From positions 75,327,600-75,391,599 of the forward strand of contig OZ026620.1 in NCBI GenBank assembly GCA_964020975.1: DNA of 64,000 nt, written 5' to 3'. This DNA is from Hermodice carunculata. Lineage: Eukaryota > Annelida > Polychaeta > Eunicida > Amphinomidae. Below are positions 11,463 through 24,022 of the stretch, piece by piece. The notes under the pieces were generated by a model. The model saw only the letters and a list, made by a program, of their open reading frames with translations. It was not told the origin of the DNA and did not search any database. Numbering within the stretch: the stretch's first letter is position 1; every line of letters starts with the position of its first letter. Position numbers and translations under genes: made by a program.

Positions 11463-12120
11463 CTCAGGCAGACATAGAGCAGTTCTGCACCAATTTAGGA
11501 TACTCCACATGCTTAAAATCAATTAAAAATATAAACAGACCATGATCGCTCTGCTAACAGTCTGGTATTCAGCACTCTGTGTCACACTGCACAACAAATC
11601 TACTACAAGCTCACCATGCACCAGACTTTTATAATCATTACAGCCTCCCTTGCTCTCTTGCAGCAAGGATCACTCCAGGGAATTCAGATAATTTAAGCCC
11701 ACAAAACGTATCAAAAAATTTCACATGCAAATTGGGAAAATTACACCAAAAATCTGTAAATTGATGGCAAACTTCATGATGCCATAAATTGATAATCGAG
11801 AGTTATTGATGACTAATGGTAGCAGAAGCTGCTTTCATGGATATGGACTCTTCAATCATATCAAGAGAGTACAATGGAAGTCATTTTGATTCACAAAATT
11901 GCAATTTCTTTCTAAAATATTCAAAAGATTCCAGTTCCCTCATGAGAATGTTAACTCTTCTAGATATTGACATTGATTGAAGTACTATGGTCATGCAGCA
12001 CAACACTATTTTGTTTACCATCTTCCAAGGCAAAAATATAAGAATTCTATGTTACTTTGACATACAGAATACAAATTAAATAATAATAATAATGTTAAAG
12101 AATTATCAGTGCTGCTTTCT
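11463..12120. other. No recognised feature
   Basis: AT-rich, with no supportable exon or shared repeat. Confidence 0.35.
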
Positions 12121-12190
12121 TATTTGTTTGTTTATTTATTTATTTACTTATTTATCTATACATGTATATTTATTTGTTGTTCTTTTATTA

Positions 12191-12229
<39 letters not shown>

Positions 12230-12450
12230 TTATTTACTTACTTACTTATTCATTCATTCATTTTTTTATTATTTTCTTTCTTTATTTACTTTTCTTGCAT
12301 GATGACAAGCTTGTGTTATAATTTATTTATCTACTTACTTTTTTGGCATGATAAAGAGCTTGCTGTGCAATAATAATTGTAAATGAACTGTAACAACTTA
12401 TTTACTTACTTTTCTTCTTGCATGATAAAGAGCTTGCTGTGTTATCATAA
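12121..12450 (+). repeat. TTTA/AT low-complexity tract with a threefold duplicated motif
   Basis: (TTTA)n, (TC)n, a short (AT)n (about 12204-12228) and (TTAC/TTCA)n tracts come first. They are followed by three spaced copies of a unit containing CATGATAAAGAGCTTGCTGTG (near 12298, 12347 and 12420), each preceded by an 'atttacttacttt' stretch. It is a degenerate tandem duplication of about 50-75 bp. Long frames here are not genes. Confidence 0.65.
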
Positions 12451-12776
12451 GAATTGCTGGAACATACATTGCCACAGAGCAGGTGTAAAAGTCTCACTCA
12501 CCCAGTATTTCAAGCAACACATCATCTCTTGTGTGACAGCGTTGCACTTCTAACAGCAAGTTACAAGCAAAATCAAGAAAGCACTCAGGCTCGAATAATT
12601 CCCACTGGGAGAACAAGAACAGAGATACCAACGAAAAATCTACTGAACAAGCCATCACCGTTTTCATCTTAGCATGGTGGTGAGCCAGAATACTATGTCT
12701 GATCATTTTTTAATATTTTTTTAATATGTCTTGCAAATGTCTCCACATATGCACAAAGGTTATCTACAGTGAAACC

Positions 12777-12910
12777 TTGTTATAATGACAGTCTGTTATC
12801 TGACATGTCCACTTAATGACACAAGTTACGAGATAGTCACATTCCTTTGGTACTCAACTCATTTACCTGACACATTGTTCAGATCGTGTCATTAAAACAA
12901 TGTTTCACTG
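12777..12910 (+). mobile_element. TA-flanked MITE, GTTATAATGACA subfamily
   Basis: The left end CAGTGAAACCTTGTTATAAT and right end (inverse of CAGTGAAACATTGTTTTAAT) are flanked by TA. It is 134 bp; an A-run follows directly. Confidence 0.75.
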
Positions 12911-12934
12911 TAAAAAAAAAAAAAAAAGAAGGAA

Positions 12935-13100
12935 GCCGCTGACGCTAGCCATATGCCCACAGTAAAAAATTCGAAGAGGTAGCATCAATAATGTAGAAGA
13001 TACTGGCCGGACAAATTTGTTTCGGATGGAAGGACGGACGGACACACGGACGGTGCCCATTACCATATCCCCTCCCCCACTTCGCGGGCGGGGGATAAAA
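12935..13100 (+). repeat. Interspersed repeat tail, family I
   Basis: It ends in 'ggacggacggacacacggacgg', 'attaccatatcccctccccca' and 'gcgggcgggggataaaaa'. A fixed tail of this layout is shared by several long repeats in the window (23601, 38650, 42140). Unclassified. Confidence 0.5.
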
Positions 13101-13358
13101 ATCTGTGCGCATATTTTATCTATTTATAGCTAATGACCAAATGTACTACGAAGTGTTCTACTAATAGCTTTTTTTTGTTTGCTTTGTTTTACATGTCATT
13201 GTTATCAAGATGTTCTTCCCAGTCGATTTCCTTGTTTCCTTCCAGTTCAGATTACTTCGCCAACACTGCAGTTCCCAGTGTAGGACTGACAAGTTACTTT
13301 CAGTAAGGAACACCATCAAAGGCTGTGTTTGTTTGAAGCCATGTACGTTTCCACTGTC

Positions 13359-13599
13359 TGAACTCTTCCAGTGCCAACTGCTACTTAAGTCTAACTACTC
13401 ATAACAGAACTGCTCTGAATTGTAATACGGGTGCCTGATTCATGTTCCTTGTTAAAGGACCTTTCATTTAAGTACCAGCATGCCTATAGTTACACAGAGT
13501 ATAATCATCCAGGTCAACAGCTTTCCTAGGTGCACTTTGGCCAAAGTGCCCCAAGGACAGCCAAGGAATCAGTCCAAGATGTGGCACTGGAAGAGTTAA
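13359..13599 (+). mobile_element. TTAA-type piggyBac-like MITE, family B
   Basis: The left end TGAACTCTTCCAGTGCCAAC is slightly decayed and the right end TGGCACTGGAAGAGTTAA is clear. The interior follows the family order: 'aagtaccagcatgcctata', 'ataatcatccaggtcaacagctttcct', then the inverted core. Confidence 0.7.
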
Positions 13600-13785
13600 A
13601 CCTTTCCTTTCTGTAAATGCAGACGAAGCACTTGTCTTGTGGGGAAAAAATGGTGACCTCTACTCCCTTGGACATAATGCCACATGATATATTCAAGGCG
13701 TGTGGCTCAGTTGGCATTTTCAGGTGAAGCTTGCCAGAGCAAAATTGTTCCAGAACCTTCAATATCAAAATAATTTAGGATGACT

Positions 13786-14538
13786 GGAAGAACAAGAGGC
13801 CCATGAGCATAATGCTCTAAAGACATGCGATCTGATGACCATCACACACAAGGGGACTCTGCTGACCTTGACACTCAACCCATATGAAGTCGCACTCCAG
13901 TCTGTGGGACTTTGGAGAAGAAGTAAAAAATGTGACTTTCCATTGCAATCCCCATTGATTTGCATGGCAATCCATAGGAATGCATGCATTAACTGACTGG
14001 TACCCAAATTGATAAATTTGTTAAAAATCATCGATCCCGAGTATCAACACCTAGTGCACAATTTTGTTTAACCCTCCCACAAACTACATTTCCATCAAGT
14101 TTCAGAAGAATCCAAGTGACAGTTTTAATGCAGAAGTCCAAATATATAAAAGAAAATTTGCAGTGCCACCTGTTACAAATTAAGGTCTGGAGGTCCCCAT
14201 GCAACTTCAAAGCAACTGGCCGAGTGGTTTCAGTGACGATTTTTTAAAGATTTTGCCAAAAAAATGAACGAAAAATCTATTGAAAAAATCTAAGATTCAA
14301 CGGAGTATGACCATTAGGAAAAAAATTGCTAGAGACCCATTCAAGGTACATCCCCACCATGTTTCAAGTGAATCTGGTTGATGGTTTTGGAGAAGTCAAA
14401 AATGTGAATTTCCATTGCATCGATTTTCATGGTAATCAATGGATTATGCAATCTGTGCATTAACTGACAGGTACCCAAATTGAAAAATGCATTAAAAATC
14501 AGGGATATAGAGTACCACCACCTCGTGAACAACATTGT
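13786..14538 (+). repeat. Interspersed repeat, family F, long copy, left part
   Basis: It opens AACAAGAGGCCCATGAGC, a start I associate with molluscan interspersed repeats. It contains two partly duplicated modules, each with 'tgactggtacccaaattgataaa', 'ccaccatgtttcaagtgaatctgg' and 'ttggagaa'. The first module includes an undisturbed 'attttgtttaaccctccca' site at 14061-14079, which shows what the interrupted site at 14539 looked like. Confidence 0.6.
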
Positions 14539-14782
14539 TTAACCCTTAAAATGCTGACTTAAGACTGACTCAACAGCTTTCCTCGTGTCACTTTGAGTGC
14601 AATGTGCGCAAAGTGACCTGAGGAAAGCTGTTGACTAAGACTACTTTTAGCTTTCCACTAGGCTTGCTGGTATTTGAATAAAAGGTATCTTTATAAGGAA
14701 TTTGAATCTTTTAACCATAATACATATATGTTTACCAGTTATGAGAAAATGACTATAGCCATGATTAGTACTTACAGGTTTG
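14539..14782 (-). mobile_element. TTAA-type MITE, family B2, inserted in family F
   Basis: It starts TTAACCCTTAAAATGCTG. The core has CAACAGCTTTCCTCGTG facing its inverse, then 'aggcttgctggtatttgaataaaaggtatc'. It closely matches 48666-48891. The right terminus is decayed (TTTG where TTAA is expected). Family F resumes immediately after it with 'cctatccacaagctacac'. Confidence 0.65.
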
Positions 14783-15210
14783 ACCTATCCACAAGCTACA
14801 CTTCCAACAACTTTCAGCACAATCTAACTGACACTTTTAGAGACACACAAACATTTGCAAAAAAGACATAGTGTCGCCTTGTTGCACAAATTAAGGTCTT
14901 GGGGTACACAGAGGTGGCCCTATGCAATTTCAAAGCAAGCAATTGGATGAGTGGTTTCAGATACAGTTTTTGAAGATTTTGTCATGAAATTGAGAAAAAA
15001 AAATACTAAAAAATCCAAATCATTGGAGCATGATTATTTGATTAAAATTGGCAAAGGCCCACTCAAGGAAAAGTCCATAAGTTCCAGGTGAATCCAGCCA
15101 ATGGTTTTTGAGAAATCGAAAATGTGAACTGTTGATGGACAAATGCTGACGTCAATGATGATGGGTGAGGGACCATCCTATAGCCTCAGCTGACTGACAA
15201 GAGAGCTAGG
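14783..15210 (+). repeat. Interspersed repeat, family F, right part
   Basis: It continues the F sequence after the B2 insertion, 'acaaattaaggtcttggggta', and ends 'cagctgactgacaagagagc', the same tail as at 490-511. Confidence 0.6.
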
Positions 15211-15300
15211 GTACCCAAACCAGCTTGTAGAGGAAACCCTGACCATGGTCACATCTTCAGATAGAAACATTCTTTGAAACTAGCTCCTGGGTTCACTACC

Positions 15301-15976
15301 AACCAGTCCATGTGAGGACAATCTGTTCCTTATCACCAGGTACCATTCTGCATTACCTCCCTTGAAGGAGATAACTGCAAAGAATTGGAACACCATTCAT
15401 GCTTCCAAGTTTGCCCCGATTTTGGAAAGCAAACAAATTACTGTGGGATACGGACGAGCGGAGAATCTCAAAGATATTTCAGTTCGGTTCAGAACTAAAT
15501 ATCCACCACCAAGACTCCCCGCAGCAGTAGCTGGCATCACTGATCAGAACCATTGTGATAAGGATAATTGCAGATATTGCAATAAAATGGGCACCACAGG
15601 CGTGGTCTCCAGTACCCAAACTGGGAGTACCTACACTACACCCAGGGGTCGCTGGTGTAGACATAACAACCTAGTTTATCTGTTGACTTGTGAAACGTGT
15701 CACAAACAATATGGGGGTCAAACTTATCAACCCCTAATGCATAGACTAAAGGAACATTTCTATTACATCAACAAAAGGGAATATCAACCAAGCCCTCGGC
15801 AGACACTTTGACAGGCTGGATCACAGTGACTTCACTCTTAAGGGCCAGATCCTAGGACACATCCCCACTCTGCCTGAGCTAAGGAAAACAGAAGCCCTCA
15901 CGTTGAGAAGAGAGTCTTACTGGATCCACCAGCTACACACTATGGAACCCTTCAGTCTTAATGTCATGGGAAAATA
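15301..15976 (+). mobile_element. Penelope-like retroelement fragment (GIY-YIG end), broken
   Basis: This is the most protein-like stretch in the window. The frame shows RAENLKDISVRFRTKYPP, then a Cys-rich part CDKDNCRYCNK, then NLVYLLTCETCHKQYGGQT and a following R...EHF. That is the layout of the C-terminal GIY-YIG endonuclease of Penelope-like elements (NLKD linker, Cys cluster, Y-x-ITC-x-x-C-x-x-QYVGQT, R, H). Sequence in another frame up to 15976 also looks like the family's C-terminus, closing with a TAG. The reverse transcriptase part is absent upstream, as expected of 5'-truncated copies. The copy is broken in at least two places and inactive. Family call good; subfamily not assigned. 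Confidence 0.7.
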
Positions 15977-16798
15977 GACTAACTTGCCCAGTGTTATGCT
16001 AAAATTTACATTTCTTCTGTCTATTTCCCTATGGACACCACACACCAGTTCTGACAGATATGACATAATGTGGCATGTAACAGTAGCTTAAGATTTCTTT
16101 CATGTAGTCTCATGAACACATTTCTTATATAATCTTGCATAATGAAATATTTCCCTCTTAAAAACTCCTTTACTGCTCAGGGAATTCTGGTATGATGTGA
16201 AATTCACTTTATACATAAACAAAAGATGTTGATAAAAATACGCAATAGTAAAATGCCCACTGCCACTTACAACATGACTGAAATGGACAGGCTTCACTTT
16301 CTTTCAGCATGAATTAGTGGAGTGAAAAAAACTAAAGACACACACGAAAAACAAAAACCCATCGCCAAGAGACACACTGATACCTTTTATCAGCCCAAAC
16401 TACTGTAAGAGATCTTTGCCTGTGTTTTACACACAAGCCACTTGAGATTGCTTATTGATTTTGGCTCTTTACTGAGCAATGTCCCAAACACTGCAGCTGT
16501 GAAGTTAAGCATCACTCACCCACAGTCCTATGCTGAATTACCGTGTTTTCTTAACGCACCTGAGTTCAACACTCAGAGCTTTTCCACAACCTTTGTGACG
16601 GCCATGGTTAACCTGTACCAATGTCTTCATCGCACTTTGCTCAGAAATCACCACACAAGTCCTGCTCATCTGAATATTTTATTGATGCCAAGCTCAAATT
16701 GCTGCCACAAAGACCCCTCGTCAACACTTCCATTGCCTATTTTGACAAAAGTCAATGTCCTTTAGACTCGCATAATAGCAAATTTGTATTCCTTGTAA
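15977..16798. other. No recognised feature
   Basis: No repeats of the families listed here and no credible splice-bounded exon. The 107-codon frame at 16442-16765 has no motif or family resemblance. Confidence 0.35.
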
Positions 16799-17052
16799 AC
16801 TATCTCTTTCAGTACCACATTTTGGACTGAGTCAACACTTTTCCTCAACCTGCCTTGGATGCAGTGCACCCAAAGCACTTCAAGGAAAACTGTTGACCTG
16901 GACTTTTGTATTTTATCTGTAACTATAGGCATGATGGTACTTGAATGAAAGATATTTTTACAAGGAACATGAATCTAGCACCCTTGTTATAAATCAGAGC
17001 AGCTGATTTCAAGTAGTTTGACATTAGTCTCATTTAGCACTGAAAGAGTTAA
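16799..17052 (-). mobile_element. TTAA-type MITE, family B
   Basis: Reverse orientation: 'ctctttcagtaccacatttt' at the left, the CAACACTTTTCCTCAACC core, 'ggtacttgaatgaaagatattttt', and 'agcactgaaagagttaa' at the right. The right TTAA is intact and the left is decayed. Confidence 0.65.
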
Positions 17053-17183
17053 TTGAATTACCAGCCTGCCTAAAGTTGCAAAGAATATAAAAACAGTCCA
17101 CGTCAACAGGTTTCCTCTGTCCATATTAGGCATGCACTGAAAAGCTGTTGACTCAATCAAAACTTGGTGCTGAAAAGAGTTAA
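17053..17183 (+). mobile_element. TTAA-type MITE, family B, partial
   Basis: It abuts the previous copy and holds only the core half: 'ttaccagcctgcctaaagttg', 'gtccacgtcaacaggtttcct', 'aaaagctgttgactcaatc', then 'ctgaaaagagttaa'. Confidence 0.55.
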
Positions 17184-17674
17184 TATACCAGTGTGCCTGT
17201 ATTTCCACAAAACAAAGAGTGTTTGAGGTCAACAACCTAGCAGGGAAAGAGATTGACAGAGACGATGATGTCCAGACAAATTGTACAGCATGGTATTAAG
17301 TTAGATTAACGTTGTAGAGTGGACTTCACACAGCCCACTGTAACCATTCATTACAGTCATCTCTTGACAGTTTTACCTGGCTCATGTGTTTGATATGTTT
17401 CATTAATGACTGCGGCCTGGCACCTCAAGGTTCCTCTGACGCCACTCCACCAAAAGTCAAGGAGATCGTCACAGTGACAATTAATTTGCACAGCTATCGA
17501 AGTGCAACATGGGTAAGGTATAACTGATAGTTTCTCCTACTATATACCCTGGGTACCTTCAACTTTTTTCAACACCATGGTAACAAAGATCTTGTCCGTT
17601 GGAGTTTCCCTTTCCAGGGCTGTCATGCTCCTCCTGCCTGCCAGAAGAGTTGTCACCTACTGATTGGATAACCC

Positions 17675-17775
17675 CGGCTTTGCCCACACGTGGGTCCCGT
17701 GACCTTGAAAATGAGGTCAAGGTTGCCAAAATGTCAGACGAGTTTGATGTTGCCTATGACAATCATGAAATATTT
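17675..17775 (+). repeat. Family H fragment
   Basis: 'ttgcccacacgtgggtcccgtgaccttgaaaatgaggtcaaggttgccaaaatgtcaga' matches the start of the copies at 6123 and 29280. Confidence 0.45.
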
Positions 17776-17908
17776 TCCTCACAATGATTCTGAGAGCTAG
17801 ACAAGCTGAAAACAGCATACTTCCCCCCCCCCAAAAAAAAAAAACTTTGACATATGATGACTTGCAAGGCAATGCTAAAACCACAGAGGGCTTAGACTAA
17901 GCTCAGTG

Positions 17909-17960
17909 GTCCCTGTCTTGAGAAACCATTCCCAAGGGGGTCTCTCATTACAGGTAAAAT
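17909..17960 (+). mobile_element. Short TA-type MITE remnant
   Basis: CAGTGGTCCCTGTCTTGAGA faces 'ggtctctcattacagg' only about 30 bp away, so most of the interior is missing. Confidence 0.4.
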
Positions 17961-18581
17961 AACCTGGGAAAGATGCCACTAATGACCTGACAAACGTAGT
18001 CTCTCAAGCCAATGCATATTGCAACTTGAAAGCTCTTCACACAAGGATTACAGGCAATAATTCTGATTTAACCACCAAATTTAAATTTACTCTATTCAAG
18101 ACTGCTGTAATAGCATTCAATATGAAAAAAAAGGAAATTTCCATGATTACATGTACATATATAAATTAAGTCTTGAAATTCACTCTTGCTTGATCAATGT
18201 TCAATGATCCATCAGCTGAGGGCGTGTCTATGAATGAGACACAGGTTAATTGACTGACTGATCGTATTTCAGTGGAGGTTATTCCAGGCATGTGGACCCA
18301 TACGCTGCCAGTCCTCAGTCTCTGCATAAAGTAAAGTCTTCAGTTCCTTCATGTTTAGCAGGGCTTTAGTCACATGATATAAAGGTTTTGTTCTTTTCTC
18401 AAACAGGGCTCAATCAGTAGTGCGGTATAACCATATATTCCCCAATAAAAAATTATTTAGTTAAAGCCAGGTGCATTAGAATGTTAGGAACAATACACAA
18501 GTCTATTCTGTAGCAAAATAGAGAAGACCACATATCCACGTCTTTATCCACCTTGCATTTTTGCAAACCTTTTTCTTTGTG

Positions 18582-18952
18582 TTAAGTCTTTCACTGCCAA
18601 GTTTTGGGCCAAGTCAACAGGTTCCTCGGTGCATTTTGGGTGCAATGAGCCCAAACTGTGCCTAAGAAAGCTGTTGACCAGGACCATTATATTCTATGGG
18701 ACTATAGACACACTGGCACTTCAACGAAAGGTCTTTTTACAAAGATTATTAATATAGTATCTATTTCAGGGCCAGAATTTCGGCGAGAATCCATTCTCAT
18801 AAAGATTCTCCCAAACTTGTCTTTCTTTCAAAAGAAAACTAATTGACAAAAATCCAAATTGATTCTCGCAAAATTATAGCCCTTTATTTGATAATTGAGA
18901 GTTCATCTTGAGTACTGGGACCCCAGTCACAGTTGGCAGTGTAACTGTTTAA
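18582..18952 (-). mobile_element. TTAA-type MITE, family B, interrupted by family J
   Basis: It starts TTAAGTCTTTCACTGCC and ends 'cacagttggcagtgtaactgtttaa'. The core 'gtcaacaggttcctcgg..ctaagaaagctgttgac' is in place. The sequence 'agtatctat' breaks off for about 118 bp and resumes with 'gataattgagagttcat', matching the continuous copy at 63621-63867. TTAA is present at both termini. Confidence 0.65.
18767..18884 (+). mobile_element. MITE-like element, family J, nested in family B
   Basis: It runs from GGGCCAGAATTTCGGCGAGA to GATTCTCGCAAAATTATAGC and matches 318-446 on the opposite strand. The terminal inverted repeat is imperfect, about 20 bp. The insertion into B dates J activity here after that B insertion. 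Confidence 0.6.
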
Positions 18953-19621
18953 GGCACAAAACTTTTCTCGCATGTCATGAATCTTCTTTGGAACAACATG
19001 CATTTAAGTCTATCTACGGTGGAAAATTTACCCTAGGGTGCCCCCCCCCCAAAGTAGCTTGTTTACATTTACTCTGATACCTCCCTAATCAGTTCATAAA
19101 AATTGATTTTTTTCTAACAAATTGCCATAACAGTAACTGCCATAGGCCAAGCCTTTCATAAGTTTTATGTGTGGCATTATACGAGGTAACGATCAGGTGT
19201 AGCAAGTGGCAGTATTGCCATGGATCTGCTTTTTACTCTGAAAAACGTTTTTTTTTTTTTTACTACCAGTGCATCCCCCCCCCCAAAAAAAAATAATAAA
19301 AGGGGGGGGGGGAGGAGGCATATAATTAGACCTATGTATAAAAGTGATAAATTTCATTTGGCTTGTGATTGTGAGATTTTGGCATTGACAGGCATTTCTG
19401 CATAAAGCACTCAAGTGCTTCATGGCAATTATGTCTGTCAATGCCAGAAAGCCCAGGGCCTCACCACCGCAATCCAATGAAATTCATTTCTATAGTAACA
19501 GTATGTTTTACTGGGGTGTAATTATACTTGTCTCTCTCCCCAGAAGTCCTATACACATGTATCGCAAACCCACAACTGATGATTATCTCTACCATAAGTG
19601 CATGTCTATACTTATACATGT

Positions 19622-19808
19622 ACACTCAAACCTGTTTTGAAAGATCACAGTGAGGAAGGACCACCTGCTTTTTCAGACCATGTTCACCATGTCCTTTTTT
19701 TATTTTGTCGTCTTTCCCATGTTATTGCACCTCTATTGAGAGACAACCTGTATTATACGACCACTTTTTCATCTGGCCAAAGGGTGGTCTTTCAAAACAG
19801 GTTTTACC

Positions 19809-19809
<1 letters not shown>
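19622..19809 (+). mobile_element. TA-type pogo-like MITE ending in a dinucleotide tract
   Basis: The left end 'acactcaaacctgttttgaaag' and right end 'ctttcaaaacaggttttacca' are inverted copies, and the interior matches 6682-6860. The right end runs straight into (AT)n/(GT)n, where the flanking TA would be. Confidence 0.65.
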
Positions 19810-20740
<931 letters not shown>

Positions 20741-20989
20741 TTAACTCTTTTAGTCCCAACTGCAAATTAAGTCGAACTACTTCCAACAAATTCCTCTGAG
20801 TTACAATCAAAATGCCAGATTCATATTCATCATGAAAACACCATTCATTTAAGAACCTGCATAGCTATAGTTCTGGAGAATATAATGATCAGGATCAACA
20901 GCTTTCATTCACGTGCTTTGTTGTGCCCAAACTGCAGCAAGGAAAGCTGTTGACTCAGTCCCAAACTTGGCAGTAGCTGAGAGAGTAAA
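20741..20989 (+). mobile_element. TTAA-type MITE, family B
   Basis: It starts TTAACTCTTTTAGTCCCAACTG; the right end 'gagagagtaaac' is decayed. It has the core 'gatcaacagctttcattcacg..aggaaagctgttgactcag'. Confidence 0.7.
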
Positions 20990-22240
20990 CTAAAAAGAGC
21001 AGATTAAACCTCCGGGGTTAAGTTGAGATGAACTATGACCTCATATATAAGGGTTATCACTCACAGATACATGACCCAGTGACCTAGTTTTATTAGAACA
21101 TAATTTAGACCCGCTACACGTGTGTTAACGCTTTCATAAACAGAGTAAAGAGTATAAAGTACTGCAGACCAAATACAAAGAGTAACTGGTTATCACTGTG
21201 ACTTGCCTCAGTCAATTAGCTTTACAGCACAATATATTTTTAGTCCTGCTTCATGTGTGTGCAAGGTTTCATGAAACAAAATCAAAGCTGTGGCCCACAC
21301 ACAGATGAAGAGTTGATGCATAGATCAATTTGACCCTGGCATGATCCACACACCTAATATACTACAGGATGTATTGCAGGCCAGGTAAATGTGTGTGTGA
21401 ATAGAACAAAGATGTCATCTACACCCTCCTTGGCTTACTTTGTCAAAGTAAGATAAAAAAATTTTAAGCATGCTGACACCATCATGGAACTCAGGAAGTA
21501 GCAACATTCCCTCCTTGTGACCAACTTTCGCAGACGATTATATCAGGCTCACTCACACAATGTTCGAAAAAAATCCAGGAAGCAGCTCTGAAAAAGTCCA
21601 GCAACACACACAAGTCTAGTACTTCTACATTAACCATGCTCACATGTCACTCTTACCAACTATTAATAATTTGTCACTTTGAAAATTCATTACAAACAAG
21701 AAAAATCAGAGTAATGGTGCCCAGTGGAGATCATTGGTAGAGACTGTGTTAAGGTACATTTCCACCAAGTTTGAAGAGAATCGAGCCAGCACTTTGGGGG
21801 ACCAGGATGACAACTACAAAATTCACACAAAAATTCCTTAATAAGTATAGAAATAAAGTCTCTGTTACAGCCCTTGGAACTCCTCTATATGTGTCACTGC
21901 TTTTTAGTTCTGTCATCCTCCTACTTTGTCCTTGGTGCTCCTTTAAAAGAAACTGTTTTTCAGCTCTCTCAGTCTTCCTCAGCGCACTTGGTACCCTGTT
22001 AAATGGCACTCCATTGGTTTGCATTTTCACGCTCTCTTTATTTTCAGTGCATTTCGACACTTTAGACTTTAAGAAATATCAGTGAATTGTCTTTTTTCAA
22101 GTACCTTAAATGGTCCTCCTTTTAAAAGAGCTCTTAGTAACAGACTCCCATGATGCCTTTAAGTTTTTGACTCCTCCCTGAGATATCATCCAAAAAGGCA
22201 CTAACACCCAAGAGTGGGTCTCTTGAGGCAGCTGACACAT
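20990..22240. other. Mostly unrecognised; family F fragment
   Basis: About 21710-21810 ('ggtagagactgtgttaaggtacatttccaccaagtttgaagagaatc') is a family F fragment, and 21060-21090 carries 'tgacccagtgacctag' as in family E. Paired open frames on both strands at 21749-22085 are not supported as genes. Confidence 0.4.
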
Positions 22241-22489
22241 ATCTCTTTAGTACCACCTGCAAAGAAAGTCGAACTACTTAAAAGAAACTGCTCTGGATCA
22301 TGGCAAGGATGCTCGATTCATGTTTCTTGTAAAAAGACCTTTCACTCAAGTACCAGCATACCTGTAGTTACATAGAATATAACAGTCCAGGTCAACAGCT
22401 TTCCTTTGAGAGCAAGGGGTGCAGCTGCACCTAAAGCGTGTGGAGGGAAGCTTTTGACTCGGTCCAAAATGTGGCACTGAAAGAGTTAA
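22241..22489 (+). mobile_element. TTAA-type MITE, family B
   Basis: 'ttagtaccacctgcaaag' at the left, 'gtggcactgaaagagttaa' at the right. The core has CAACAGCTTTCCTTTGAG facing a weakened inverse GGAGGGAAGCTTTTGAC. Confidence 0.7.
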
Positions 22490-23600
22490 CTTGGGAGTTT
22501 CATGCTGTTAAGAATATTTTTAAGGGAACTGGTTAATATTGTAGACTCTGACACCAAGAGCATGGTCTTTCATATAGCAGTAACATCTGTCCATTTTTTT
22601 TTTTTTTTTAAATTTCCATGTTCAAGAATGCATCAACTTCTAGAGCTGGGCTATATATGTAGATGCATTTGGATCCTCCATGCAAAGTCACACCAAAATT
22701 TCCGTTTTCTCCTTATTGCAAATCCACATTTCAGGGAATATGTGAATGAAAAACAATCTGAGGTGCAATAATCAGGCAAGGGAACAACAGTTATGGTCAA
22801 AAAGGTCTACCATTACCTTGACAGCCCAATAAATCATCTCCATAAGTGTCTGGAGGATATGCGCTAATTCCCACTTTACTTCTAACAGGTGAAAATAGGA
22901 CCCTTAAGGCAATAAATCATAAGCTGGCAAAATAATTTCTGATGGGTGAAGACTAATAAGTCACCGTCACAGAGATACCTGCAATTTTCATATGCCAAGA
23001 GTAATGACCCTCAATCTCAGCAGGATTTACTATGCATATACCGCATGACCTCAAGTCCTTGGTACCCACCACAAACTTAGATCACGTCTTCCTCGTGCAC
23101 TTTTCCGTAGCGATAAATAACAAGCCAAAAGCCAAACACGACTCCTTGCATGCAATAATTCGTCGAAAGTTGCTTGTATCAGGTATGCATGAAAGCCACT
23201 ATGCACATCCGAACAATATTTAGTTACTTCAGTTTTAATTGTATTTGCTTGTGGCATACTAGTCATGAGTTACAACAGTTAAGACCATGACAGAATCAAA
23301 AAAGGACGTTCCTCATCTGCCTTCAGTCCTTGAACATGGGATTTTATGCTTACCAGCTTTCCCACTAGAATTGGTTGCTAAGCTCTGCCACAGACTGGCT
23401 CATTTATTCATAGGTATGTTCCATTACCTTTGGTTCCGTAGCATCTCAACCTTGCGGCTATTTTATGAGGCCAGACATTCTCAATAGGCTGATTTTATAA
23501 AATGTGGCTCATCCCTTGACTCTGCATGAAGATTTGGGCTTTGATAGGCAACAACTTCTGCACAGGTATATCTCACCGTAAAATCTAGCTGTCGGAATCA
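22490..23600. other. No recognised feature
   Basis: No repeats of the listed families and no exon with good borders; T-run at about 22596-22609. Confidence 0.35.
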
Positions 23601-23850
23601 CCTCAAGACCCCGCGGCAGGTAAAAATATGATAATCCCTGGTGACCTTGAAAACAGAACAGAGTTGCTGAATGCCGAACTTGGCCAAGTACCTGAAAGGA
23701 TATACCTCTACAGTATAAGTTTCATGATAGTAGCAGAATTTGTTCAAAAGTTGTTGCATCCACAAAGGGAAGAGACAGACGGAAGGACGGACAACTGCAC
23801 ACAGACATGACAAGGACAATATCCCATCAGACAGAAAGGCTGATAGAATC
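23601..23850 (+). repeat. Interspersed repeat, family I
   Basis: 'gataatccctggtgaccttgaaaac', then 'tttgttcaaaagttgttgca', then 'gacagacggaaggacggaca' and 'ggacaatatcccatcag'. The same order is seen at 42140-42375. Unclassified. Confidence 0.55.
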
Positions 23851-24022
23851 AAAAGGCATTCATTTTAATGCATTTCTTCACACACAAACCTCCCCATAAA
23901 ACCTGAATAACCATAAACAGGTGCCAGTTTTGAAGCTTACGGAACTAGCTTGACTCCATGATTTACATAGATCAGAGAAATATAAGCATCGCATGCCACG
24001 TCAAATTGGAACTGTCGCAGTG

